A stretch of 42,422 bases of DNA, from positions 1 to 42,422 of the forward strand of contig CAJTEN010000036.1 of the NCBI GenBank assembly GCA_910575245.1, read 5' to 3'. Under the pieces are notes generated by a model that saw only the letters and a list, made by a program, of their open reading frames with translations, ran no database searches and was not told the origin of the DNA. Position 1 is the stretch's first letter. Each line of letters starts with the position of its first letter. A program made the position numbers and the translations under genes. Shown piece after piece: positions 1 through 7,422 of the stretch. The stretch comes from Clostridia bacterium (GTDB lineage Bacteria; Bacillota; Clostridia; Lachnospirales; Lachnospiraceae).

Positions 1-300
1 GCTTAGACAGACACAAAAAGTTATCCCGAATATTTCTCTAAGAAATGCCGCTATTACTGGCTTTCTTTGATGTATTCGGGATAATCTGACTTTCGGTATA
101 ACCGATATTACCCCGAATTCGGGACAAAATTCGCAAGCAATGCAATCTTCCGTAAGATTGCGTATTTAGCAGAAATCCCGTCCCCGGAATTTCTGCTAAA
201 TGCTTGTTGGTGACATGTCCCCCAACCCCTGAGATCATCACCTGCGGTGATGGCTGCGCGTTCCGTTGGAACGCTGAAAATCAAAAACTAAATAGAAAGA
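1..300. other. Gene-free, hairpin-rich left edge of a mobile element
   Basis: No convincing gene is seen here. The stretch is packed with inverted repeats: TTATCCCGAAT (21-31) pairs with ATTCGGGATAA (74-84); TCGGT/ACCGA at 93-105; the palindrome CCCGAATTCGGG at 112-123; GCAATCTT/AAGATTGC at 142-161; ATTTAGCAGAAAT/ATTTCTGCTAAAT at 164-201; CATCACC/GGTGATG at 236-252; GCGTTCC/GGAACGC at 258-274. The CCCGAATTCGGG core recurs just upstream of the mobilisation genes at 3268-3287. Dense hairpins of this kind are typical of transfer-origin or regulatory regions of integrative elements; the precise role is inference. Confidence 0.5.
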
Positions 301-308
301 CAAAAGAA

Positions 309-352
309 AACTGCTATGCAATCGGATAACCCTTTTGCATAGCAGTTATTCT
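309..352 (+). terminator. Stem-loop with trailing T-run, likely intrinsic terminator
   Basis: AACTGCTATGCAA (309-321) pairs perfectly with TTGCATAGCAGTT (335-347) across a 13-nt loop and is followed by a T-rich stretch. It would end transcription coming from the left of the window. The stretch 353-570 between this and the toxin-antitoxin promoter holds nothing I recognise. Confidence 0.5.
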
Positions 353-570
353 TTTTCCGTTTACCTGGCATTCGTCACAAATTTTGCAATATTTCCTTAT
401 GGACTACCGCCATTGGACCGCTCTTTTTTATTCTATCCGGTAATCTCCCTGATATGCCCTTTCCTTATACCGGCGAAAAACCAAGAATTGTCCCGGACAG
501 CATTCTCATTCCTCGATACTTCCAAATCCTCGATTCCAACCGCATTTTATTTGTAAATGTTTCTCCCCTC

Positions 571-599
571 TTGCATATTCCCGGCAAAACGGATATACT
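571..599 (+). promoter_or_regulatory. Sigma-A type promoter of the toxin-antitoxin pair
   Basis: A -35 TTGCAT (571-576), a 17-bp spacer and a -10 TATACT (594-599) lie about 50 bases ahead of the antitoxin start codon. The spacing is ideal and the position fits a short-leader TA transcript. Confidence 0.6.
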
Positions 600-603
600 A
601 TGA

Positions 604-626
604 GTAAGAAAGTTAGAAATTCTTAC
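604..626. promoter_or_regulatory. Inverted-repeat operator, probable TA autoregulation site
   Basis: GTAAGAA (604-610) and TTCTTAC (620-626) form a perfect 7-bp dyad around a 9-bp spacer, directly downstream of the -10 box and over the expected transcription start. AbrB/MazE-fold antitoxins usually repress their own promoter through such dyads, so this is a likely operator. The role is inferred from position. Confidence 0.55.
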
Positions 627-651
627 TTTAAAACTTCAAGGAGATGATATT

Positions 652-912
652 ATGCTTGCTGAACTTCGCCAGAAGGCACAGATCACAATCCCAAAGGAAA
701 TCATTTTAAAACTCGGCCTGTCAGAAGGCGACAAACTGGACGTCTTTGAAAAGGACGGCTCCATCTGCCTCATGCCGGTTGCCGTCTATCCGAAAAAATA
801 CCTGAATGAGCTGAAAGAGGAAATCAGCGGTGTAAAAGCGAAACTGGCCTCCGGGGAGCAGCCTGTCTTTGACAGCGTGGACGCCCTGTTTGATAAATTG
901 GAGGCAGACTGA
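652..912 (+). CDS. AbrB/MazE-type antitoxin (SpoVT-AbrB DNA-binding domain)
   Basis: An 86-aa protein. Residues 1-45 match a swapped-hairpin AbrB domain: the opening with QKAQITIPKEI, then LGLSEGDKLDVFEKDGSICLMP. The C-terminal half (about 50-86) is acidic and probably wraps the toxin. It should neutralise the downstream RelE-like toxin and bind its own promoter. An AAGGAGATG ribosome site lies 7-8 nt before the ATG. The last base of its TGA is the first base of the toxin ATG, so the two are translationally coupled. Located in the element's cargo region, where such modules stabilise mobile DNA. Family call is solid; the target dyad at 604-626 is inferred. Confidence 0.85.
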   Translation: MLAELRQKAQITIPKEIILKLGLSEGDKLDVFEKDGSICLMPVAVYPKKYLNELKEEISGVKAKLASGEQPVFDSVDALFDKLEAD

Positions 913-1178
913 TGGCATACGAATTTACCTTCACGCCACGGTTCCAGAAACATTTCAAGGGGCTCACCGCCCAGGAAAAGAAACAGCTAAAAAACAAACT
1001 GGAACTCCTGGCGCAGAACCCCTCCCACCCGTCGCTGCGCACCAAACGGATCCAGGGCACCACGGACCTTTTCGAGTGCAGCGTCAACATGGACATCCGC
1101 ATTATCTGGTACTATGAGGGCGACAAAATGATTATCCTGGTGGACGTGGGCCATCACGACATATTAAAACAGTTCTGA
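912..1178 (+). CDS. RelE/YafQ-type toxin, predicted ribosome-dependent mRNA endonuclease
   Basis: An 88-aa basic protein with the RelE/ParE fold signature: an N-terminal strand (YEFTFTPRFQKHFKGL), two helices rich in Lys/Gln, and C-terminal strands with IRIIWYYEGDKMIILVDVGHHD. The 'D-x-RIIW' block and the terminal 'GHHD' resemble mRNA-interferase members that act with AbrB-like antitoxins. Predicted role is to inhibit translation by cutting mRNA when the antitoxin decays. It overlaps the antitoxin stop by one base and forms a two-gene operon. No truncation is visible. A ParE-like gyrase poison is a less likely alternative. Confidence 0.85.
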   Translation: MAYEFTFTPRFQKHFKGLTAQEKKQLKNKLELLAQNPSHPSLRTKRIQGTTDLFECSVNMDIRIIWYYEGDKMIILVDVGHHDILKQF

Positions 1179-1237
1179 TTGCAGAAGCGGCGCCTCCCGG
1201 AAACGGTGTGCCGCTTTACTGCTTCTGCTTTCCATTG

Positions 1238-1651
1238 CTATTCCCCGGTGCTCCCAAACCCTCCCGTGCCTCTTTCTTCCCCAAGCGTGGAAACAAAATC
1301 CGCAATCACTACCGGCGTTATAATAAGCTGCCCGACCCGCGCCCCTTTTTGAATGGCCTGCGTCCTGCTGCTCACATTGCTGATAATTGCATGGATCTCC
1401 CCTCGGTAACCCGAATCCACAGGCGGCAGCTCACAGACAAGCCCTTTAGCCGCCATGCTGCTGCGTGGGAACACATACGCTGCGCAGCCGTCCGGCACCT
1501 CAATCCCGAAGCCAAGCGGCACCTTCTCGACATCCCCCGGTTTCAGGGTACAGTCATAAGGCATATACACATCCGCCCCGGCATCGTTCCCGTGGGGCCG
1601 GTAGGGGCGCCAGTCCTCCCTTACGCCGAAATCAATGAGCTTTATCTTCAT
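1238..1651 (-). CDS. dut: dUTP diphosphatase (dUTPase)
   Basis: A 137-aa trimeric-type dUTPase that hydrolyses dUTP to dUMP plus pyrophosphate, keeping uracil out of DNA and feeding dTMP synthesis. Visible family motifs: motif 1 HGNDAGADVY (about 20-29), motif 2 PRSSMAAKG (about 62-70), motif 3 with PPVDSGYRGEIHA (about 76-88), motif 4 RVGQLIITP, and a C-terminal glycine-rich motif 5 (RGTGGFGSTGE). All five are present, so it looks functional. Its ATG overlaps the thyX stop by four bases (ATGA). It is the last gene of a four-gene minus-strand operon placed between a TA module and the mobilisation genes. Confidence 0.9.
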   Translation of the reverse strand: MKIKLIDFGVREDWRPYRPHGNDAGADVYMPYDCTLKPGDVEKVPLGFGIEVPDGCAAYVFPRSSMAAKGLVCELPPVDSGYRGEIHAIISNVSSRTQAIQKGARVGQLIITPVVIADFVSTLGEERGTGGFGSTGE

Positions 1652-2400
1652 GTGACGCCTCCCTTAAAAAGCGCCGGGTAATCCGCCGCCAGAATCTCCG
1701 CAGGCTCCAGAGAAGCCTCCAGCTTTCTTTTGCACCCCATCTTCCCCTCCATGCACTTATCCCTCTGGCAGAAGGCGCCCGTAAGCTGCACGGAGAACAG
1801 GGACGGGCTCAACCGGTACAGCTCCTGCCAGATTTTCAAGAGCACAATCCGTGTCTCGTCCGTGTTCCTCCGGCATATCCGCTGTCCAATGATGTGTTTC
1901 CACTGGTAGGGGGTGGCGCTTATCAAAAGCACATTTCTTAAGCCCTGGGGCGTGGCATATCCCGCCGCATCATGGCCGATTCCGGCGCTGCACAGTTTCC
2001 CGTAACAGTCCATTCCCCTGTGGCAGCTTTCCAGGTACATCTCCCGGACAGAATCAGGCGCAGCCAGAACCTCATAAGGCACGGCAAAGTCCGCCTGCCC
2101 CATATAATTGCTGTACTGCAGCGAAGCGCTCATAAACTTTACCTCGTTCTGGTGTCTGGTGATCTGTGCAAAGAACCGCCTGCTCGCCCCCACAACCGCC
2201 ACCGTGATCACCGCAAATTTTTGGACCGTAGGATGGGGAAGGCCGCCGATGGCCTCCACGGTATCCGTGCTGAACGACTTCTCATAGAGCGCCAGCAGGT
2301 CCTCCATTGTGGCGATCCGGTGCCCCCGCTGGGTAAGCCGGGCCGCAAAGACCATGTTCTTCTCCGCCTCGGCAACCGCCTGGCAGTTCAATATTTTCAC
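1648..2400 (-). CDS. thyX: FAD-dependent thymidylate synthase (ThyX), variant motif
   Basis: A 250-aa ThyX-like protein that would methylate dUMP to dTMP with methylene-tetrahydrofolate and FAD. The core block reads RRFFAQITRHQNEVKF then SASLQYSNY (about 80-105). Classical ThyX has RHR followed by S-x-x-S-x-R-Y; here the third residue is Gln and the block reads SLQYS, so the signature is atypical. Later QWKHIIGQRICRR matches the conserved helix that carries the second active-site arginine. It starts at GTG 2398-2400, just after the upstream gene's stop, and overlaps dut by four bases. The dut coupling supports thymidylate supply. A divergent phage-type ThyX is the best reading. Confidence 0.8.
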   Translation of the reverse strand: MKILNCQAVAEAEKNMVFAARLTQRGHRIATMEDLLALYEKSFSTDTVEAIGGLPHPTVQKFAVITVAVVGASRRFFAQITRHQNEVKFMSASLQYSNYMGQADFAVPYEVLAAPDSVREMYLESCHRGMDCYGKLCSAGIGHDAAGYATPQGLRNVLLISATPYQWKHIIGQRICRRNTDETRIVLLKIWQELYRLSPSLFSVQLTGAFCQRDKCMEGKMGCKRKLEASLEPAEILAADYPALFKGGVT

Positions 2401-2401
2401 T

Positions 2402-2812
2402 TCAATCCTGTTTATTGGTATTCCCCTCCTTTACAACCGCTTTCAGTAAGAACAGATAATTGAGGCTGTCCGTGATCTTTTCATCCCACACGCTTTCCTC
2501 ATAGGAAACGCTGTCCGCAAAGCACATGTCATACAAAGACACGATATGCTTCGCCAGCATCCCTGCAAGGGCCCGCTCCGGGGTGGTGTGCTGTAAGGCC
2601 GCGGCCGCCTTGAAAGCCCCCAGGCGGTCCGTGTCATCTCCGGTATATTCCTTCGTTTTCTGCTGCAAAATGCCGGCACAGCGCTTCACCTGTTCGTCAA
2701 ATACCGCATTTACTTCTTTCTGTGTGATAGGATATCCCTCCTTTACAAATGAACCGTCCCGGATCTTATCTGCCATCCGGGACAGGCCATAAATGAAATA
2801 CAAATCCCCCAT
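2402..2812 (-). CDS. Small all-helical protein, possibly DUF1599/nucleotide-modification-associated
   Basis: A 136-aa protein. I chose ATG 2810-2812 because it follows the upstream stop by two bases, although the frame stays open further upstream inside that gene. The central block KTKEYTGDDTDRLGAFK followed by PERALAGMLAKHIVSLYDM resembles the DUF1599 (nucleotide modification associated) signature, in which a Glu-Tyr and Asp-Arg-Leu-x-x-Phe pattern precedes a Lys-His helix. It is the second gene of the operon that leads into thyX and dut, which agrees with a role in deoxynucleotide metabolism. The family match is from memory of the motif, so moderate. Confidence 0.5.
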   Translation of the reverse strand: MGDLYFIYGLSRMADKIRDGSFVKEGYPITQKEVNAVFDEQVKRCAGILQQKTKEYTGDDTDRLGAFKAAAALQHTTPERALAGMLAKHIVSLYDMCFADSVSYEESVWDEKITDSLNYLFLLKAVVKEGNTNKQD

Positions 2813-2814
2813 GA

Positions 2815-3228
2815 CTATGCGCTGGGAAGATAGATCCAGTCGTGCATCAGGCACACGCTGGGCTCGTCCTCCCTGGGTACCAGGCGGTAGGCGCACTCCC
2901 CGTACACCGTCCGTTTATCCTCAATCTCCATCCCATACGCCTTGTAGAAACGGTATTCGATATTGGCGATCACGCACCGCAGAGATTGAAGCGCCTCCCG
3001 CTGTGAGGTCACAATCAGGTCCCGGTCTATGCTCCTTTTCAGGCACAGCAGAGACTTATAAAGCTGTACTTCCGTCCGGTAAGGGCGGCAGTCCATCCGT
3101 TCCAGCCAGCCGGAAAACGCCACCGGCCCGCTCTCCGTAAGCTCCCGTTCCGGGTGGTAATAACTGTAACAGTCCAGGTTCGCCGTATTCAGAAGGTAGA
3201 GCATTTCCCGGACCTCATTCTCCGGCAT
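2815..3228 (-). CDS. Hypothetical protein, first gene of the thyX-dut operon
   Basis: A 137-aa soluble protein that I do not recognise. It begins MPENEVREMLYLLNTANLD and ends in DWIYLPSA, with many aromatic residues and Arg/Glu pairs. The frame is open for eleven codons before the ATG (reading RSLPRFYDMP), then hits TAA at about 3259-3261. No alternative start is seen there, and no strong ribosome site precedes the ATG, so the true N-terminus may have been lost or starts at a rare codon. It abuts the palindrome at 3268-3287, which could hold its promoter. The tight spacing (two bases) to the next gene marks an operon. Confidence 0.6.
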   Translation of the reverse strand: MPENEVREMLYLLNTANLDCYSYYHPERELTESGPVAFSGWLERMDCRPYRTEVQLYKSLLCLKRSIDRDLIVTSQREALQSLRCVIANIEYRFYKAYGMEIEDKRTVYGECAYRLVPREDEPSVCLMHDWIYLPSA

Positions 3229-3267
3229 GTCATAGAACCGCGGAAGGGAGCGGTATAATTACTCTCC

Positions 3268-3470
3268 TTATCCCGAATTCGGGATAATTAGAGCAAGTTT
3301 CGCCTGCGTAACTCAAAACCCACTCCGTGCGTTTTGAGCCACTCCGGCTTACTTGATGGGGCTTCCGTGCCCCATACCCCCGGTGGCATATCCTCCGGAT
3401 ATGCAGAACTGGCTACCGTTACACTCTCGCAGCGTGATGAAGCACAACATCGCTGCCATTCCATGGCAGC
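3268..3470. other. oriT-like region: cluster of inverted repeats upstream of mobC
   Basis: Between the divergent hypothetical gene and mobC lies a run of dyads: the 20-bp palindrome TTATCCCGAATTCGGGATAA (3268-3287), CTCAAAAC/GTTTTGAG (3312-3319/3331-3338) with a CCACTCCG repeated in the loop and just after it, GGGGC/GCCCC (3358-3373), GCATATCC/GGATATGC (3386-3404) and GCTGCCA/TGGCAGC (3452-3470). Position directly upstream of a MobC/relaxase pair, together with a hairpin followed by a repeated G/C-rich core, is what an origin of transfer looks like. The nic site itself cannot be fixed by eye; the repeated CCACTCCG after the 3312-3338 stem is the best guess. Confidence 0.55.
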
Positions 3471-3503
3471 ACTGTCCAGCTCCATCACGGGAAAGGATAC
3501 GAA

Positions 3504-3896
3504 ATGGCAAGACCGAAAAAAGAAAAAGAACTGAAGCGCAGCCACTGTGCCATGCTCCGCTTTACCGACACGGAATATGAAATCGTTACAGAAAACGCCG
3601 ACAAGGCAGGGCTGCCCCTTGCGGAATCTCTTCGGAAACAGGTAATGAAAGAAAAAGTGACCGCTAAATATGAGATTGTGGCAGACGTGCCGGAACTGAA
3701 AAAACTGGTTGCAGAGTTTGAGAAAATCGGGAGTAACTTAAACCAGATTGCCCGCCACTTCAACCAGGGCGGCATCCATTCACAGGAAATGCGGCAGGCG
3801 ATAAACAGGTGCATTGCACAGATTTACGAAATGAAATATGAAGTGGTAAAGATGGCAAGGGATTTCCATGGCGATACTCAAGCACATAGCAAGTAA
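3504..3896 (+). CDS. mobC: MobC-family relaxosome accessory protein
   Basis: A 130-aa basic protein that would bind oriT and help the relaxase open the DNA. The N-terminus (ARPKKEKELKRSHCAMLRFTDTEYE) is a ribbon-helix-helix-like DNA-binding segment. The central IGSNLNQIARHFNQGG (about 75-90) is the MobC hallmark. The C-terminus is a helix that probably contacts the relaxase. Start ATG 3504 has an AAAGGA ribosome site. It overlaps the relaxase gene by 29 bases, so the pair is coupled. Length is usual for the family. The likely regulator sites are the dyads immediately upstream. Confidence 0.88.
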   Translation: MARPKKEKELKRSHCAMLRFTDTEYEIVTENADKAGLPLAESLRKQVMKEKVTAKYEIVADVPELKKLVAEFEKIGSNLNQIARHFNQGGIHSQEMRQAINRCIAQIYEMKYEVVKMARDFHGDTQAHSK

Positions 3897-5181
3897 GAAT
3901 GCGGACTATGGGGAGGCACAGCGTTACCTCATCTTCCAGCATGACGAATATACCGGGAAACCGGTCCTTGATGAAAACGGGAACATGCAAATCCGGGAAG
4001 AATATTACCTTGGCGGGGTGGAGTGCGGCCCGTTCAGCTTTGATATGGAATGCAGGGAACTGAATGCCCGCTTCCATAAAAACCGGGCGTATAACGAGAT
4101 CAAATCCCACCACTACATCATCAGCTTCGACCCGAAAGACCGGGACGAGTGCGGGCTGGCCGGGGAGCGGGCGCAGCAGCTTGGGCTGGAATACTGCAAA
4201 AAGAATTTCCCCGGGCATCAGACCCTTGTCTGCACCCACACGGACGGGCATAACGGAAGCGGCAACATCCATGTGCATATCGTCATCAACAGCTTACGGA
4301 AAAATGATGTGGAGCGTCAGGACTTTATGGAGCGTGACTGTGATTCCCGAGCCGGGGGCAGGTTCAGCTACCTCCACCCCGACCGTGAGAAGCCGATTAC
4401 CGGCAGGAGCCTTGGCACACATTATGAAAAAGATTACCTTATGGAAGTGATTGGAAATAATTCCCGGCTTGAAAATATAGAAAAAGAGCAGACTGTGCAG
4501 AAAGAGAATCCCCACAGCAGAAAGCACTCAACAGACCGACAGGAGATTTCTGCCGGCACGGATGCTCCCACTGTCACATTTGGAAAATCCGGGCTCCGTC
4601 TCGTAACGGATTTACAGAACTGTATCAAAGCCCAGCAGAGCAAAGCCTACGCCAATAAAGTAAAGCTCTCCAACCTTCAGAACATGGCGAAGACGCTCTC
4701 TTATATACAAGAGCATGGATATGACACCCTTGAAAGCATGGAAGGGCGGCTTGCCGAATTAAAAGGACAGACTTCCACTTCCTTAAAGGAGCTGAAGGAC
4801 ACCGAGGCAAGGCTCCGGCAGGTCAACGAGCAGATCCACTATACCGGACAGTACCTTGCCAATAAATCCGTATACGCACAATTACAGAAATCCAAAAACA
4901 AAGCGCAGTTCCGACAGGAAAACTCTGCAAAGATTGCGCTGTATGAGACTGCGCTGAAATTCCTGAAGGAGAAAGCAGGCGACGGAAAGCTTCCCACCCT
5001 GCAGACGCTAAAAGCGGAAAAAGAAAAGCTGCTGGAAGAAAAAAAGGAACGTCAGGGGAAATATTATTTTTACCGTGACCAGAAGAAAGAACTGGATACC
5101 GTATGTACCAATATCCATACCGCGCTGGGGCTGGCAAATGACAGACCGGTACTTAAACATGAACGCGAGGAAAGAGGCTGA
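3868..5181 (+). CDS. MOBP-type relaxase/mobilization nuclease with apparent internal deletion
   Basis: A 437-aa protein. Residues 1-160 form the relaxase domain (PF03432 type): Tyr candidates at 14 and 20 in the N-terminal segment and the metal-binding motif III from H124-x-D126 to NIHVHIVIN (H135, H137). After CDSRAG (about 158-163) it jumps straight to GRFSYLHPDREKPITGR. From memory of homologues, a segment of roughly 100 residues normally separates these blocks, so an in-frame deletion at about 4354-4357 is likely. Residues 185-437 are helical and coiled-coil-rich (many Lys/Glu/Gln). ATG 3868 has an AAGGGA site within mobC. The protein may nick oriT poorly or not at all. Confidence 0.82.
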   Translation: MAILKHIASKNADYGEAQRYLIFQHDEYTGKPVLDENGNMQIREEYYLGGVECGPFSFDMECRELNARFHKNRAYNEIKSHHYIISFDPKDRDECGLAGERAQQLGLEYCKKNFPGHQTLVCTHTDGHNGSGNIHVHIVINSLRKNDVERQDFMERDCDSRAGGRFSYLHPDREKPITGRSLGTHYEKDYLMEVIGNNSRLENIEKEQTVQKENPHSRKHSTDRQEISAGTDAPTVTFGKSGLRLVTDLQNCIKAQQSKAYANKVKLSNLQNMAKTLSYIQEHGYDTLESMEGRLAELKGQTSTSLKELKDTEARLRQVNEQIHYTGQYLANKSVYAQLQKSKNKAQFRQENSAKIALYETALKFLKEKAGDGKLPTLQTLKAEKEKLLEEKKERQGKYYFYRDQKKELDTVCTNIHTALGLANDRPVLKHEREERG

Positions 5182-5261
5182 TTTTATACTCTCCTCTCCC
5201 TTACACTCCGGCAAAAAGGCGGGAGGCCTACACCTGGCCAAATCCCCTGCCTCCTCTGCCC

Positions 5262-5699
5262 TTAACCCTCAAAATCTTCCATATCAGGGTTAATCCCCAT
5301 TTCCTCCCAGGTTATCCCATAAGGTGCGCCGCCGGAAGTATAACCGGCGATATAATAAAATGTATCATCCTGGTATTCAGAAAACAGTGGGTTATCCTTC
5401 TCCATCCTCTTCTGTTCCCGGATTCTTTTCCTTTTTGCTTTTTTTGCCCTCTGTATTTCCTGGTACGCTTTTACAGCGGCCTTCTCCCTGTCGATCTGTT
5501 CTTTTGTCAAAGACACGCCTAATAGCTGCAATTCCTCAACAGCTTTCATGCGGTCTACTGCAAACTTTTTTCTGTATGCTTTTACAATATCCCCGCCATA
5601 AAGCGTACCGTCATACGATGCCACCCACTTCTCCGCTTTTGGCCTGCGTTCAGCAAATTTCATGGCTTTCTTGGCCGCTTTGCCTTTCCCTTTTTTCAT
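5262..5699 (-). CDS. Hypothetical basic protein
   Basis: A 145-aa protein that I do not recognise by name. The N-terminus is strongly basic (KKGKGKAAKKAMKFAERRPKAEK), the middle (about 60-100) is a charged helix ending in a Lys/Arg cluster, and the C-terminus is acidic and aromatic (FYYIAGYTSGGAPYGITWEEMG). The layout suggests a nucleic-acid-binding accessory protein of the element. It faces the relaxase gene tail to tail with an 80-base gap. Start ATG 5699 is followed by an uninterrupted frame. No membrane segment or known catalytic motif is visible. Confidence 0.6.
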   Translation of the reverse strand: MKKGKGKAAKKAMKFAERRPKAEKWVASYDGTLYGGDIVKAYRKKFAVDRMKAVEELQLLGVSLTKEQIDREKAAVKAYQEIQRAKKAKRKRIREQKRMEKDNPLFSEYQDDTFYYIAGYTSGGAPYGITWEEMGINPDMEDFEG

Positions 5700-5914
5700 A
5701 ATGGCTTATCCTCTCATATCCCAAATTTCAGTTCTGCGCCTCCCCTGCCATTATACATCATCCCTTTCAAATTTTAACTGATTTTTACAACCCCGAATAT
5801 ATCTGTTAAAAAAGGCTTAACCTGCCATGTGTCCGGCAAAAACAGCAGGGAATACCATACACGCCTATGCCGGCACTGAAAAATCCTGCCACGCAAAAAG
5901 CAGGGGAACATCCG

Positions 5915-6335
5915 GCATCCCATGCCAGACGTTCCAGTTTCGCTGAAAGCTCCGCTTCTTTATATAAAAGGCTTTTCCACTTCCTCTTTTGCAGTGGCAA
6001 GCTACCGCTGTACGTTTTCCAGCTTCTGCTGTGTTTCCCCTAAATCTTCCGGTATTTTTGCAAGGGCATTGCTGATACGCTGCATATTGCCAAGGGCGTC
6101 TTTGCCGAGGGCTATCCTGTTGCTGCAGCTCCCCTTGATGTTCAGCACATATTTCAGCCCGAAGCTGTCATAAAAGACTGTCAGGCCAAAACCATAAAAA
6201 CTCCCCACCCGGTTTTCTGCATCCGCCCTCCCAAAGTTCCTGCAGGCGTCTATGAGCGCCTCCCTGGCTTCCTTCCGGTCCGTATATTCCCTTTTCTTTC
6301 TTCTATATTCAGAAGGTTTGACCAGGCTATCCCTT
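5915..6335 (-). pseudogene. C-terminal remnant of element helicase/DNA-methylase (LtrC/SNF2-like)
   Basis: Reading leftward from about 6335, the frame gives YTDRKEAREALIDACRN, then GSFYGFGLTVFYDSFGLKY and LGNMQRISNALAKIPEDL, ending in LENVQR. This resembles the far C-terminus of the very large SNF2-helicase/N6-adenine methylase proteins of Firmicutes integrative elements. The frame then meets a TAG at about 5999-6001, continues LATAKEEVEKPF in frame, and after a shift reads KEAELSAKLERLA near 5930-5965, again family-like. So the tail is broken by a stop and a frameshift. The upstream end is cut off where the transposase remnant begins (about 6310-6335). It cannot be functional. Confidence 0.65.
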
Positions 6336-7270
6336 ACCCTTTGGGTGGACAGGCTGGGACACGACCGCCTCCTTGCCGCACTCATCGGCTGTGCCCCGGA
6401 TTCCCTGCCATCCCTCGGTTCTTATTTTGACTTCATGGACAGGCTCTGGACTGCACCGCCGTGCATACCCATGCCTGCCCACGCGGGCGCCACAGGGTTA
6501 GCGCACCGGAAGGCCTGCGGCATTTCCCCGACCCCGATGCTTCCTGGGGCTGGGACAGCGACCTGGAAAAATATTACTTTGGCTATACCCTGTTCCAGTT
6601 ATCCTGCTATAACAGTGAATTCAGGACAGACATCCCGCTTCTCCTGCGTTTTACCAGCGCATGGCGGCATGATTCGGTCAATTTCCTTGTCGCTTTCCAT
6701 GAACTGGAAAAACATATGCCGGCTGTTTCCATCACGAATATGTGCCTGGATTCTGCAATGGACAATTACCCCACCTACCGGATCCTTAAAAACAGCGGAA
6801 TACGGGCCTTCATAGACCTGAACGACAAATGCGGCCGGCCAAAAACAATTCCTGATGTCATCACCATTGACAAAGATGGAACTCCTCTATGTCAGGAAAA
6901 ACTGCGCATGAAGCCTAACGGTTATGACAGTTCCAGCGGTTACCTCATGTGGCGCTGCCCCTATGGGAAAGAACACTGTTCCAAATGTAAAAACTCCTGC
7001 ACAGATTCCAAATGTGGGAGAGTTGTCAAGACCCGGCCCGAATGGGATATCCGGCTTTATACCGATGTTCCCCGTGGCACAGATACTTATAAGAAAATTT
7101 ATAACCAGCGCACCGCCACGGAACGTATCAATAACCGCATCCTCAATGATTACGGCCTGCACCGCATGTTCATACATACAAAGGAGCATTATTCTTTCAT
7201 GACAACCATGATCGGGATCTGCATCCATCTGGATGCCCGCTATAAACAGCAGGTGCAGGCAGCCGCATAA
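6330..7270 (+). pseudogene. Frameshifted, 5'-truncated DDE transposase
   Basis: From 6330 one frame reads LTLWVDRLGHDRLLAALIGC and LPSLGSYFDFMDRLW. A frameshift near 6450-6470 moves the sequence to another frame, which runs HFPDPDASWGWDSDLEKYYFGY through CLDSAMDNYPTY, KCSKCKNS-type cysteines and NQRTATERINNRILNDYG to the stop at 7270. Asp residues in the DSAMDN block and the Glu in RTATERIN fit a DDE catalytic triad of an IS1182/IS5-like transposase. The N-terminus is missing and abuts the helicase/methylase remnant, so this is a dead insertion. I could not define terminal repeats. Confidence 0.65.
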
Positions 7271-7422
7271 ACCAGGTTTCCTGCTTCTGGATTCTTTCAG
7301 GCCTGTTTTCGACAGGCTTTAAAGTCATGCACATTTTTATTCTTTATGCTCTCTGGACTGCTCAAGCCCCACAATCATCCATCCCTTATCCCTCTCATTT
7401 CTGAAAGTCAACCCTTTCCTGC

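Noticed and set aside
1..300. CRISPR-like repeats
   Set aside because: The repeats are inverted and unequal, not regularly spaced direct repeats; no cas gene is present.
335..556. Small plus-strand frame after the left terminator
   Set aside because: No ribosome site, composition not protein-like; chance frame.
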